This document shows positions 23,501 to 34,458 of a stretch of 64,000 nucleotides of DNA, one piece after another. Below the pieces are notes generated by a model, which was not told the DNA's origin, did no database searches, and saw only the letters and a program-made list of their open reading frames with translations. Numbering within the stretch: position 1 is the first letter of the stretch; each line of letters opens with the position of its first letter. This stretch comes from Lottia gigantea (taxonomy: Eukaryota > Mollusca > Gastropoda > Lottiidae), in the NCBI RefSeq assembly GCF_000327385.1, contig NW_008708797.1, positions 2,030,015-2,094,014 on the forward strand, given 5' to 3'. A program made the position numbers and the translations under genes.

Positions 23501-23805
23501 TCCTGAAGATTTCTTTGTGCAAGTTAGACATCTATGACAATTAGTCACAATGTCAAAGGTTAGATTTTGCTGTGCTACATGTCTGAACAGCATTAAATTC
23601 CCAATTCACATCATAGAAGACCACTAACTCATGACAACTAATGAAGTTTATACTTAATTAACTTTATGTGTTGTTTTTCTAATAAGCGTGAACAATTTTA
23701 AGCTCGACGTAAAAATTAAATCAATACCTCTCCAGCCTTTCTAGCCAATTCCACTGCTGTATTATATATATCTTCTAGCTCGTGCTCTAAAACTTCAACA
23801 GGCAT
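20570..23805 (-). CDS. Inositol monophosphatase
   Basis: Mg-dependent cytosolic phosphatase that releases free inositol from inositol monophosphates, feeding phosphoinositide synthesis. Eight exons in transcript order are 23805-23728, 23352-23219, 22732-22625, 22281-22236, 22046-21938, 21759-21654, 21420-21269 and 20676-20570, with every phase consistent. They give 279 residues (human IMPA1 277). Metal-binding motifs are present: GEE (residues 74-76), DPVDGTTNF (96-104) and HCWDIVAG. Other blocks are [37 protein letters not shown] and [12 protein letters not shown]. The start ATG is the first in its exon and follows an acceptor-like CTCCAG, so a leader exon may lie upstream. IMPA1 versus IMPA2 orthology cannot be told here. 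Confidence 0.96.
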
Positions 23806-25316
23806 TTTTATTTCAGTTGATGCTCCTACCTGGAGAATTATGAAAATGTAAAATATGAGAAGACTAGTAGTCTGTCAGTCATACCATCATTTTCTCCCTG
23901 CCTGTACAACATTTATGTCATGTCTTTGGTTTCATCAAATTTTTTTGGGGCAAAACTGATCTAGCTTCGGCCGTTTAAAAAAATCAAAGGTCAGTCACAT
24001 GATACTAACAAAACGAAAGTTACGCTCATGCCCAACACTAATTTACAATCGCAACATTATGTTAGAAAAAATGCATCGTTGGAGGTGTGGAAAATACCGA
24101 TTTAACTATAACAGGGTCTTGTTCTTCTGACTCAGTCTACTCCAGCTGACAACTGTCTAAATATCCATCTACTAATGTCTTCACAAACACTTTTTTGATA
24201 GCTAATGCCTAGTGATGGAAATTGAAGCTGAGAAAATGTTTAAGACCGTCAACAGGAACGGTTTTCAAAGCTTACACACTAGTGGCAAATAAATTGAAGA
24301 TGTTAAAATGTAGAACCGGTTATTTTTTTGGTAAGAGTTATCTCTGCATCTCTTGATCGTCCAGACTCCTTTTATATATGGGATTGACTAATTCTCGAAA
24401 ACGGTCCAAACGATAGAAATATTATGTTATTTTCATATTTACTGTTAAAATGTTACCTTACAAACTCAATTAAATATTCAAATAAAATTTAAAATTGCAT
24501 ATCATTGCCTTTGAATGTCTTGGGTCAGTGGAAATAGAAAGTTGATAATTTAACATTTGAAATTTACACGCTTCCTTCCTTGGAATTTCCTGTGAAAATA
24601 ATACGTTACACGGAAATTTTTTTTTTGTAAAGTTATACGACCAAGTAATAAGTTTTTTCCATGGAAATCTTTGACTAGTATTTTTAGGCTGATATTTCAA
24701 TTCATCCAAAACTGATTGACAAGATGCCCGATTATGTGATATAGTGTGCCAATAAATGGTTATAATGGAAATAATAAGACGGATAATGTCACAAACTTAT
24801 ATTAAATAGATAACATTATTTCTGGTACCAGGGCCATACTTTCAGATCACTATAATAAAACTGAATAACGGATTCAATTTATCATATAATAATCTTACAA
24901 TTTATTTCATAATGGTTCATGCTGTTGCAAAATATTATTTTGTTTATTGATCACTTTTTCAGTGTAAGGATAGTTTGAAGTATGTACATTTTTTTTTTAC
25001 AAATAAGCCATATTTGATGCATTCCAAAATGTTTTACCAATCATCAAAATAGGCCTACAATCTAATCTGTATCTTGTATTAAATAGCCATAAGACCACAA
25101 AACCACTACAAAAATACAGAAAGACATAAGGCATCCAAACTAATAAAACTGAATATTGTTTTTATATAAACCTTTATTCTCATAAAATCAGAATTTGAGT
25201 GACAAACATCTTGTAATCTTTCTGCACACACAATATGAAGTAATCTTTCTGCACTAATCAACTATCACTTATTAACGCAATGAGAAATTCATGTCATGAT
25301 GTCACTAGCATAATTA
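23806..25316. other. Upstream region of inositol monophosphatase; no gene seen
   Basis: AT-rich. The promoter of the minus-strand phosphatase should lie around 23.8-24.3 kb, where bases 23940-24080 are less AT-rich, but I find no clear core element. The frame 24470-24709 has no recognisable motif. Confidence 0.4.
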
Positions 25317-25619
25317 TCATTTATTCACTTCAGATTGATCCTCAGTTGTGTTGTGTTCACTTTTTTTCCGTCTAATTTCTTCTTGGAAATACTTAACTTC
25401 TTTTTCTCTTCTTTCTTCATCAATATAATCTATACCTCGACATCTTTTGCCAGTTACTGGGTCTGTTACATTACCCACTGGGTATATTATGTCATTTATT
25501 ATATGACTAACTCTCGGGGTTATATTATATGGCACTTTCTTTAACAATACAATATCTCCAATTTTACATTTCCTTACATCATCTTCTTTAGCCCAAATAT
25601 TGATCATATGGTTATAATA
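25317..25619 (-). CDS. Mitochondrial ribosomal protein uS17m, C-terminal exon
   Basis: Small-subunit mitoribosome protein with an OB-fold that binds rRNA. The exon starts after a TTTTAG acceptor (25620-25625) in phase 0 with YYNHMINIWA and continues CKIGDIVLLKKVP, then VGNVTDPVTGKRCRG, matching human MRPS17 (VGDIVLL, VGKVIDPVTGKPCAG). A charged tail follows to the stop at 25317. The expected N-terminal part (about 45-55 residues with the WVVGKV-like strand) must be in an upstream exon, which I could not find between 25620 and 27537. The 45 bp spanning the stop codon are duplicated upstream at 25742-25786. Confidence 0.8.
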   Translation of the reverse strand, partial: YYNHMINIWAKEDDVRKCKIGDIVLLKKVPYNITPRVSHIINDIIYPVGNVTDPVTGKRCRGIDYIDEERREKEVKYFQEEIRRKKSEHNTTEDQSEVNK

Positions 25620-25741
25620 CTAAAATATAAATATTAAATATTGTTTATTAACTGTTATTATTACTGTTTCATTACACAGAATATCCTAAACTAAAACCTC
25701 AATTTCAATGCACAACTATAAGAAACACAATTTAAAAGGAT

Positions 25742-25786
25742 ATGATGTCACTAGCATAATTATCATTTATTCACTTCAGATTGATC
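25742..25786 (-). repeat. Duplicate of the uS17m stop-codon region
   Basis: Identical over 45 bp to 25296-25340, from 'atgatgtcactagcataatt' to 'cttcagattgatc', in the same orientation 446 bp apart. It lies in the probable upstream intron of the gene and contains the last coding residues (DQSEVNK) and the stop. Confidence 0.85.
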
Positions 25787-27537
25787 AGTAGGATCATCTA
25801 CTGTCCTCCTAATCAAACTTGCCAATTTACTTCTTTTTCAAATATGAGTAGGAATTGCGTCTTAAAAAAGATTTCATTATCTTCACAAGCCAATTGGACT
25901 TTAAATTGGTTATCTTATCAACTAAATATATAGATCTGGTTGATCTGAAGGAATTTGCTCAATTCAAGCTTTAGATCTAAAGACTAAAAATAAACCGGAT
26001 GGTGCAAATCAATTAAAGTTATATGACGCAGTTTACACGATTCCAATTTAATTAAAATTAGATTACAATTTTTTTTATTTCACTTTTTTTTTTACAAGTC
26101 TCCATTGTAATCTAGCGAGATATAATGCAAGGCCACATACTGGTGGCTTTCCCAGCTTTTCATAGCAAACAATTACACACCACTCACGGGCCAATCAGAA
26201 TCACTTTTACAAGTGAGTATTGTCAGTCTCATAATCTCATTGGTGATCATATCCCTCTACTTTGGTTTCTCTATGCCACAATAAATTTCCCAGTTAAAAT
26301 TTAGACAAGGATTCTGATTGAAATGAACGTCAACAGTATAAATCTTTAAGATTACAATGGAGAACAACGAAAAATAACGAAACAAAAAAGTCATTAAGGC
26401 CAAATTTTTTTCTGTGATGGCTGTCCATAAAATAATCTTCCACGATTCTATGGAGCTATGCTTACTTTGTATAAATATAAATTGAGCTTCATTTTCGTAC
26501 ATTGTACTTTAAGTGTGTCTGGTCGACCAACTCCTCGTCTGATTACTTGACCGATAATATATGTTGCCTTTGTAGCCATACCTCGAATCTATTTCAACAA
26601 TTTCATTTACTGAACACTACACATTTCAATTTTCTTTCAAGGGAGGTAACTAACCTTCAATTTTCAATGATATTATGGTGGGCGATGCACGGGAAAAAAC
26701 TCATTTCAATACATAAGCAATTTAACCAAGACATTTTTGTACGCCCACATGAAATGGGGTGCGTATATTGCCGTCACCCATGTCTGTACGTCCGTCGATC
26801 CGTCCGCAATTGCTCGTAAACACTCTACAAGACACAATTCTTGACGGATTTTGACAAAACTTGGTATGAGTATTCGTAATCACCCAAGGATGAACCCTAT
26901 TGAAAATCAGAAGAATCGCAAAATATTTAGTGATTAGGGTGATTGAAGAGTAACCAGTTACTATTCAATATGAGGCACTGGCACAGGGTTAAAATTATGT
27001 TTACAATAATTATTGTGATGCTAATATGCAATGAACTAAATCAAAGAAAATCATAACGGTTATCCTGTAAATCTTCTTGGACCTAATAAAGAAATTCATA
27101 ATACTTATAATCTACATTTACGGAAATAACATTATTGGGACAACTGTCTGTGGAAAATACAGAATCATAAAAACTCTGACTGCTTCCAATTTTCTGGAAT
27201 AATGAAGAAAAGCGATTAATGGCTGTAGGTATAGAAAGTAAATTGTTTTAGACTATTATATACTATAAAGTACAAAGACAATGAAAATGAGAATATTTAA
27301 TTCTGTTAGATCACTCTACATCATCGGTGGGGTCAAGTCGACCACGAACAACTATATCCTGTAGATTTTTATTTTTCGAATAAGCTATGACTAATTTTTT
27401 GTAAAAAATAGTGGAAAATTTATTTTGTAACTCTGTGTAGTATCTTTTGATAATTCGGGATGCTTGGCAAGAAATGTTATTGAATGGAGCAACAAATGGG
27501 ATTATTTGAGAATCAAACTGTATATTTTACGGAAGCG
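25787..27537. other. Intergenic or intronic, no gene seen
   Basis: May include the missing 5' part of uS17m. Holds a fragment of the TACGCCCAC repeat at 26740-26945. The frames at 26257-26502 and 26502-26819 overlap or enter that repeat and carry no family motif. Confidence 0.4.
26740..26945 (+). repeat. TACGCCCACATG-repeat fragment
   Basis: Starts with TACGCCCACATG at 26740 and continues into 'acaattcttgacggattttg' and 'cacccaaggatgaaccctat'. This is the reverse complement of the right half of the complete copy 44580-45198, so the element is inserted in the opposite orientation and cut short. Confidence 0.75.
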
Positions 27538-28180
27538 AATTAGGGCCATTCAATTTATTTTTTTTTAAATTTTCAAGTTAGTATGTTGAATTTTCAAGTT
27601 ATTAACTTGAATTTTCAAGTTAGTATGTTGAATTTTCAAGTTAGTATGTTGAATTTTCAAGTTAGTAACTTGAATTTTCAAGTTGGTATCTTAAATTTTC
27701 AAGTTGGTATGCTGAATTTTCAAGTTAGTAACTTGAATTTTAAAGTTAGTATGTTGAATTTTCAAGCTAGTATGTTGAATTTTCAAGTTAGTATCTTGAA
27801 TTTTCAAGTTAGTATCTTGAATTTTCAAGTTAGTATGTTGAATTTTCAAGTTTGTATCTTGAATTTTCAAGTTAGTATCTCGAATTTTCAAGTTAGTATC
27901 TTGAATTTAGTAACTTGAATTTTCAAGTTAGTATCTTGAATTTTCAAGTTAGTATCTTGAATTTTCAAGTTAGTAACTTGAATTTTAAAGTTAGTAACTT
28001 GAATTTTCAAGTTAGTAACTTGAATTTTCAAGTTAGTATGTTGAATTTTCAAGTTTGTATCTTGAATTTCCAAGTTAGTATCTCGAATTTTAAAGTTACT
28101 AACTTGAAAATTCGAGATACTAACTTGAAAATTCAAAAAAAAAAAAAAAAAAAAATGAATGGCCCTTATACGCTTCCGTA
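27538..28180 (+). mobile_element. Fold-back element, copy 1: TACGGAAGCG ends, 21-bp internal array, 6-bp TSD
   Basis: 643-bp non-autonomous element. Ends are inverted repeats TACGGAAGCG plus '(a/t)attagggccattca' and a T run. The flanks are a perfect direct duplication ATATTT at 27532-27537 and 28181-28186. The interior is about 25 copies of a 21-bp unit (ttgaattttcaagttagtat and one more base) whose core TTGAATTTTCAA is itself palindromic. The unit orientation flips near 28100. Because 21 is a multiple of three, long artificial frames (NFQVSML repeats) appear. It is inserted into the end of a Penelope-like fragment. Confidence 0.9.
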
Positions 28181-28186
28181 ATATTT

Positions 28187-28740
28187 AGTCCACAGGGTGA
28201 AATAGTTTTTAGTTGACTCATCCACAAGCTCTCCCTGTATAGTCTTGAACTTTTAGGGTTGGTGTCTTCTTCTGCGATGACCTTTTCAATGGGCGCCACC
28301 TTCATATCTGCGAGGGAATGGCTGGGAGAGTTGAAATGGTTCCCAATAGGTTTATCCAGATGATGGGAGGTGTTGAAACGATGGCCGTTAATTCTTTCTC
28401 TCAAAGAGTTTTTAGTTTCGCCTACGTATTGTAAATGACATTTGTCGCAAGAAATTAGGTAAAGTGATATTTGTGCTGGTACAAGAAAGCTCACCGTTAA
28501 TAGGGAATTGTTTACCGTTATGTTTATGAGAGAAAGAATTGGTTGTTAAAATATGCTCGCAGGTTCTACATCTTGTAGATCTGCACGGCCGTGATCCGAA
28601 AGATTGATTAGAGTTTACCGGAACGAGGATTGTGTTCCGATTCTCAATTCCTGAAAGAGTTTTGCTTTTAATGCTGCGGAGATATCGTTTTGAATATCCC
28701 CGCTCTCGCAATTTCTTAAAGACTAATTGACATCAAAATC
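28187..28740 (-). mobile_element. Penelope-like retroelement fragment, GIY-YIG endonuclease region
   Basis: The minus strand encodes a cysteine-rich linker (CRSTRCRTCEHI) and then LISCDKCHLQYVGETKNSLR and RINGHRFNTSHH, the GIY-YIG nuclease region typical of Penelope-like elements. The reading moves between two frames near 28480, so it is decayed. No reverse transcriptase part is visible; homology stops around 28740, where another repeat begins. The fold-back element interrupts its far end. Confidence 0.75.
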
Positions 28741-29409
28741 AAAGTATGCGTTATTGCCCCTGTTCTTGAAAACGCGTACAAATTTTAGCTTGTGAACTCT
28801 CTAGAAGGAATAATTCTTGACGAATTTTGACGAGACTTGGTGTGAGTGTTCGTTATCACCCAAGGATGAACCCTATCGATTATCAGAAAAATAAGCTAAG
28901 CTAAGCTAAGCTAACCACATAGCATAGCATAGAATAGAATAGAATAGAATAGAATAGAATAGAATAGAATAGAATAGAATAGAATAGAATAGAATAGAAT
29001 AGAATAGAATAGAATAGAATAGACATATTTATGCAAAATTTCATTGAAAAGTGTAGCTTCTATTTAATTGTGCCCACAACAAAATTTTGACGCGAACATG
29101 ACTGCCATCTTATCAATCCCAATGCTTACACCAAGTTTCATCAAAATCCATTGAAAATTGTAGCTTCTATTGTGCCCATAAGAAAATTTTGACGCGATTT
29201 TACTTAGTCAAGGGCAATAACTAAAAATCGTTCATCGAAAAATCGTCAAATTCGAACTTGACGCCGTCTTATCAATCCCAATGCCCACACCAAGTTATAT
29301 TACAATCAAATGAAAACTGCAGTCTCTATTGTTCCCACAAGAAATGTTGACGAACGGACCGACAGACAGGGGCAACGACAATCTACGACCACATATTCAT
29401 GTGGGCGTA
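28740..29409 (+). repeat. TACGCCCAC-family repeat, right half, with an internal microsatellite
   Basis: Contains 'cacccaaggatgaaccctat', 'agtcaagggcaataact' and a right end CATGTGGGCGTA (29398-29409). A compound microsatellite (28895-29022) sits inside. Confidence 0.7.
28895..29022. repeat. Compound microsatellite (AAGCT)n-(AGCAT)n-(AGAAT)n
   Basis: Pentamers change stepwise along the array, from 'aagctaagct' through 'agcatagcat' to about 18 AGAAT units. The last is the reverse complement of the ATTCT array at 534-600. Confidence 0.95.
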
Positions 29410-30170
29410 TAAAAAGCGAGGGGGATTACACACCCTAAAAAAAATGATAAAAACATGCAATGTCTTGAAGGAATCCAAGGACTCGACAGAGATGACACTC
29501 TCAAGCTTCTGGTTCCATATTTGATGGTAGTGGGAAAGAAAGATTCCTTGTATAGGTGGTGGTGGCTGCTCCTGCCTGAATTGAACGGGCATTTCGATGT
29601 CCACGAGAGAATGGGCAACGTACATCATTGTGACCATCGATCTTAATTTGCATTGCTGCAGGTTCTCTCGATATAACTTCACTGTGACACTACTGGTGGT
29701 GTTGTTATTTGTCACGAACCTAGCTGCTCCTCATTACACTGCCTCAAATTTATCAATGTTCTTTTTGGTGTGAGGGCTGGGGTCTGGCCAATGTCTTGTA
29801 GTAGCTGTCCCTGGTGCAAGTAGGGCAAGATGAGAGGTTATTGTTTGCTTTCCTACGCACACTGCCCATGGCAGGTTGTTGAAAATATGGACTCCCTGGT
29901 AGCCTACTTAATTAGCCTTTGTAGTTACAGCCATCGCCATCTTCATCTTCTTCCTAGGCCTAGTATGGGGTGATGCGTTGTTTTCGTATATATATATATA
30001 TAACCCATGTAGGTAGTCGATAAGGATGTCATACTGCTTAAAGTTCATAAGGTGTCTGTGGATAATATGCTCCAACACCTTACAGTCAGTGACACCGGTC
30101 GATAATTTGAGATCTTGCTCTTGTCGCCCTTTTTAAATATCGGAGAACTAAAGTGTGTTAGAACCCCTTC
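29410..30170 (-). mobile_element. Decayed non-LTR retrotransposon (CR1/L2/Jockey-like) fragments
   Basis: The minus strand carries two pieces of an ORF2-type reverse transcriptase. Near 30135-30080 reads FKKGDKSKISNYRPVSLT (the conserved N-terminal RT block). Near 29800-29450 reads HTKKNIDKFEAV, then TNNNTTSSVTVKL, MMYVAHSLVDI and an SLDSFK-like end, the usual ORF2 C-terminus. The intervening RT core is missing or unrecognisable, and the C-terminal part is spread over two frames. It is a fossil fragment with no identified target duplication. Confidence 0.75.
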
Positions 30171-31082
30171 CCCGGGAAATTATTTTTTTTTAACATATTT
30201 TGCTCTCCTGCATTCTGATACCCCTCTATAAGTCAATTTAATGCCTGTGATGATTTAATGATCTGTTGGACTGTTTGACAGTATCTCGGAATCGGTCGTA
30301 GGATTAAAAGACATGCACTGGTACTCTGCTGTCCTATATGTAGTAAAGGTCTTAGTTTTCATTTCATGTTCATGCCTTCATAGACAATCATATCAGTCAT
30401 ATGGCCTTATTTTCTTAAATTAAGACCTAATATTGCCCTTTGTTGAGCCACTGGAATAGAAATTGGCTGATCTTGCCTTGCAATGTATTAATTGTTTATT
30501 TTATAAGATAGATAGATAGGAGGCCCCGAAGTCGCCCCAATTAGTGGAAATTGTCAGTCATATTTTGTTCACCAGTCGTGGTCGAGTTTTTTCAACTATA
30601 GTTGAAAACCCTTATGCAAGTAATTGCATAATAAACATGGTGCTCACTACTTAATACTATTTTTAGTATTTCCGGGAATTAAAGTTTAAGGGTCGTAAAA
30701 AGAAGGTGTCCTTACTGATGTTGAATCACCAATCAAGCTGTAATAATGCATTGAATATGTAGTATTTGACTTTAAGTGCCATGTAGCATCATAAATTAAA
30801 TGCATATCTTCTTGAAGTTCCTTTTTAGAACAGTTAGCTACATTCAAGTGTGTTCAGCATGACATTATGTAATATACATCAAATTATATAAATGTAGTTA
30901 CTAACTGATTTACTTGCATAGCACTACATAGCAGTTGAAAAAATCAACTAGTCGAAATTGCAACCCGAAGTTGTGGGGAGTCAAATTCTCTAAAAACCGT
31001 GTTGCATGGGTTCCAATAATTGGTGCCCTCGGCAGCAATAAAGATAGCGATAAATCTCTTGAGAGTTGGAAATACCGACCAT
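30171..31082. other. Intergenic, no gene seen
   Basis: AT-rich non-coding sequence; nothing recognisable beyond short low-complexity runs. Confidence 0.5.
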
Positions 31083-31880
31083 ATGTTTGTGTTGAATGTA
31101 AGCAATAGAAATCTTACGATTATGTTGAGTTTCAGCAATATATATATATAATTTTTAATTGAGAGTGAGGAATATAGATCTTGAATGTAAGCAATATAAA
31201 CCTTATGTTTGTGTTGAATGTCATTGACGGAGTGACGAACTCACTGACGTATGAGGTAGCCCCGACTTCAATCTGACGGAGTGACGAACTCACTGACGTA
31301 CTGACGTATGAGGTAGCCCTGACTCCAATGTGACTGAGTGACGAACTCACTGACGTACTGACGTATGAGGTACAGTAGCCCTGACTCGCTGAATGTGGGC
31401 AATATAAATATTATGTTGGAGTAATATAAATCTTATGATTATGTTGAGTTTGAGCACTATAAATCTTAAGATTATGTTGAATTTGAGCAATATAGATGTT
31501 ATGTTTGTGCACGGTTTGAGCAATATAAACCTATGTTTGTTTGAACATTATAAATTGTATGATTATGTTGAGTTTGAACTCCATGGATCTTAATATGTTT
31601 GCGTTGAGTTTGAGCAATATAGACCTTATGTTTGTGTTCAGTCTGAGCAATATACATCTTAATATGTAGATCTTATGTTGAATTTGAGCTATATAGATCT
31701 TATGTTTGTGTTGAGTTGGAGCACTATAAATAGTATGTTTTTGTTGAATGTGGGCAATATAACTCATATGATTCTGTTGATTTGAGAAAAATTGATCTTA
31801 TGTTTATGTTGAGTTTGAGCATACAATAAATATATATGTTTGCATTGAGAGTGGGAAATACAGATCCCTGCATCTGTGCG
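31083..31880. repeat. Degenerate minisatellite block with an embedded TGACGTA-rich array
   Basis: Much of the block is built from diverged units like 'gttgagtttgagcaatatag' plus 'atcttatgtttgt' of roughly 30-36 bp. In the middle, 31222-31388 has three copies of a 55-60-bp unit with 'gtgacgaactcactgacgta' and 'tgaggtagccctgact', in which TGACGTA occurs repeatedly. Frames in the block (31132-31350, 31531-31767) are repeat artefacts. Confidence 0.85.
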
Positions 31881-32747
31881 TTAAATATGGGTAATATATC
31901 TCGTTAAGTTTTTCGAAAACAAAAATAACAACTAGAAATCAAAATTATAATTTAGTAGCCTACACACAAACGATTAAAAGCAAATTTCATGAAACAAAAT
32001 GATAATTCTGTCAAAATAGAAATGATAAATATCAACTGTAAACCAATAAAAAGAAGCTTGAATCCCAAACTCCTCTGCTACTTTGAAACGATATGGCTGC
32101 AGACGCAACATCTATAGCTCTCATTTCAGCTAAGATGGTTAATTAGGGTGAATTCTAATGGTTTATGGTTAGTCAGTAATTAAAAAACTATATTGAAGAA
32201 TACAAATACATACAAATGCTATTCATTCCTCCTCCTCCGCGAATGGAAATTGTCGTTCTGATCAATTGGTTTTAAGCTATTAATTGGTGAACTGTATTGT
32301 TCCATCTATTCACTGGGCCCGCGAGAAAATTAAATACGTGTTGTAAAAACCTATATTATTATTGAAATAGTATTTTAAGAAACAGACATTAAAACTAAAA
32401 GAAATTTAATTGCAGTTTCAATTAATTCAAATTGCTTCAGGCTTCTTTCATCGACTTTCAGCTATCAAAAGTGGAAAAAATATTATCATTATCCTGTAAT
32501 AGTCATATTTAATTCATACACTTCACAATACTTTTAGTATGAACTGGTATAAAAGAGTAGATTCAGATCTTGTTTTGAGTGGAGTGGGCCTAATCATTAG
32601 AAAAGGTAAAAAAAAGAAAAAAAAGTAAAAAGAATTATCAAGATCTGCATTTCATAACATTACGTCAAAATTCAGCATCAAAATTCAGTAACGAATCAGG
32701 CGAATGCTACTTTCAACAACTCTTTTTTCTAAATTTCAGATTTAACC
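31881..32747. other. 5' flank of the glucosylceramidase gene
   Basis: AT-rich and non-coding. 'tgaactggtataaaagagtag' at about 32539 contains TATAAAAG, a possible TATA box roughly 200 bases before the start codon at 32748. Confidence 0.4.
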
Positions 32748-34458
32748 ATGTGGATTGGACAAACAATAGTGGTTTTACTAATCATATTGATGAGAATTGA
32801 TGCCTGCCATAATGGGTTTGTTTTTTTTTTTAAAACATACATCCACTAATATAATATAAGTATAGTTATTAGTCTTAGTGCTAGAAAATTGCCATTGATT
32901 AAACTAATAAACGTGTCATCATCTTGATTCATCAACGATGTACAAATAAGACGACATTGTGCAATTGGACCTATATGAAAGAATCTATCTAAAATGTCTC
33001 AAAAGCAAGAGTTATGTCTAATTGACGCACATCTAGACCTAAACGTGTACTTATTTAAATTTCAGTGAAATGCAGTATTGGGTTAGTGATCTAGAAGGCT
33101 TCCCACAACAGAAAAACCTCCTGCAGTCTGGTTGTTTATCTCCTACCAATGCACAAGGAAATAGAATAACTGTTGATCCCACAATACACCACCAAAAGAT
33201 GTTGGGATTTGGTGCTGCAATGACCCATTCCTCAGCTTATTTGATCTATCGCAATACTCGTAGGAATGATATAATGGAATCGCTGTTTTCTGCAACAAAA
33301 GGTATTGGAATCAATGTCATCCGCATTCCTATTGATGGCTCTGATTTTTTACCAGGACAACCTTATACTTATGCTGACTCAGGAAATTTAAACGATTTCA
33401 GTATTCGGAAAGATAAAGAATACATGCTTCCAATTTTAAAACAGGCTTTATCAATTAATCCCCAATTGGCGATAATAGCATCTCCCTGGAGCGCACCGGC
33501 ATGGATGAAGTACGCACCATTTTGGGATCGAAGCCATTCGACACTTAATGGAGGATCCTTCAACATGAAATACAAAGATGAGTATGCAACTTATTTGGTC
33601 AAGTTTCTACAAGAGTATAAGAACGAAAATGTTCCCATCTACGCCATCACTGTACAAAACGAACCTGGTTTCGAAGCGGATGGTTATCCAACGATGAAGT
33701 TAGATGCCGGAGATGAAAAGGAATTAGTAAAAACTTTAGGACCAAAATTCTCCAGTGCCCATATCTCAACCAAAATCATCATATACGACCATAATTGGGA
33801 TCATCCTGAATATCCTATAAGTATTCTAAACGACCCACAAGCAAAAATGTTTATTGCAGGATCAGCGTTTCATTGCTACGGTGGTGATCGTAAAGCACCG
33901 CTTCAAGTTGTTCATGCACATCCCGATAAAGGGATATACTTCACAGAGTGTACTGGTTCAAATGCAGACACTACTTGGAAGAGAGTCTTCAGATGGAACT
34001 TTGTCAATCTCTTTATTGGACAGCCAAGAGTTTTCGCTAAAACGGTTTTGTTATGGAACTTGGCATTAGATGAGCACCATGGACCTGTTTTAACCACCCC
34101 GGGTTGTTCCAGAGGATGTGGCTGTAAAGACTGTCGAGGCGTTCTAACAATTAAAGGCAAATCCACATTTGAAAAAAACGTGGAGTATTACATTCTTCAA
34201 CATTTTACGAAATTCGTTCAAAGGGGTGCTGTAAGAATAGAATCTACCAGTGATGTTGGAGAAGGTGGTACTCTTCATTCAGTTGCATTCAAAAATCCAG
34301 ATAACAACATCATATTGATAGTTATCAACGACAGCTGGCAAATAAAGCAATCCTTTACAATAACAATTGGTCAGAAGAGCTTTAAATTTACAGATATCCC
34401 GAAGGAAGGTGCAGCTATATTTAAGATCCATTCTTCTTCCGCTGGTATTATTGGTTAA
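32748..34458 (+). CDS. Secreted glucosylceramidase (GH30 family)
   Basis: Retaining beta-glucosidase acting on glucosylceramide, lysosomal or secreted. Exon 1 (32748-32815) encodes mainly a signal peptide, MWIGQTIVVLLIILMRIDAC. Exon 2 (33066-34458) encodes the whole catalytic protein; the phase-2 join gives 486 residues, near the length of mature GBA1 plus signal. Visible GH30 blocks are LGFGAAMTHSSAYL, IRIPIDGSDF, ASPWSAPAWMK, AITVQNEPGFE with the acid/base Glu222, AFHCYGGD, and GIYFTECTGS with the nucleophile Glu317; a C-terminal beta domain follows. A cysteine-rich insert GCSRGCGCKDCRGVLTI lies before the C-terminal domain. AATAAA at about 34474 follows the stop. The nearly intronless coding region contrasts with its 6-10-exon neighbours. 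Frames on the other strand are shadows. Confidence 0.93.

Noticed and set aside
25820-25930. Minus-strand frame considered as the missing N-terminal exon of uS17m
   Set aside because: No WVVGKV/KMQK-like signature and stops in the neighbouring codons; not supported.
26502-26819. 105-codon frame on the plus strand
   Set aside because: Its second half runs into the TACGCCCAC repeat and no motif is present.
27575-28137. Regularly spaced direct repeats suggestive of a CRISPR array
   Set aside because: There are no unique spacers; the units are contiguous 21-bp satellite copies in an animal genome.
27583-28181. Overlapping long frames on both strands encoding NFQVSML / TNLKIQH repeats, resembling a repetitive protein
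   Set aside because: They are read-through of a 21-bp satellite (a multiple of three) inside the fold-back element and occur on both strands.
31132-31350. 72-codon serine-rich frame on the minus strand
   Set aside because: Its repeats coincide with the 55-60-bp DNA repeat, so it is an artefact of the minisatellite.
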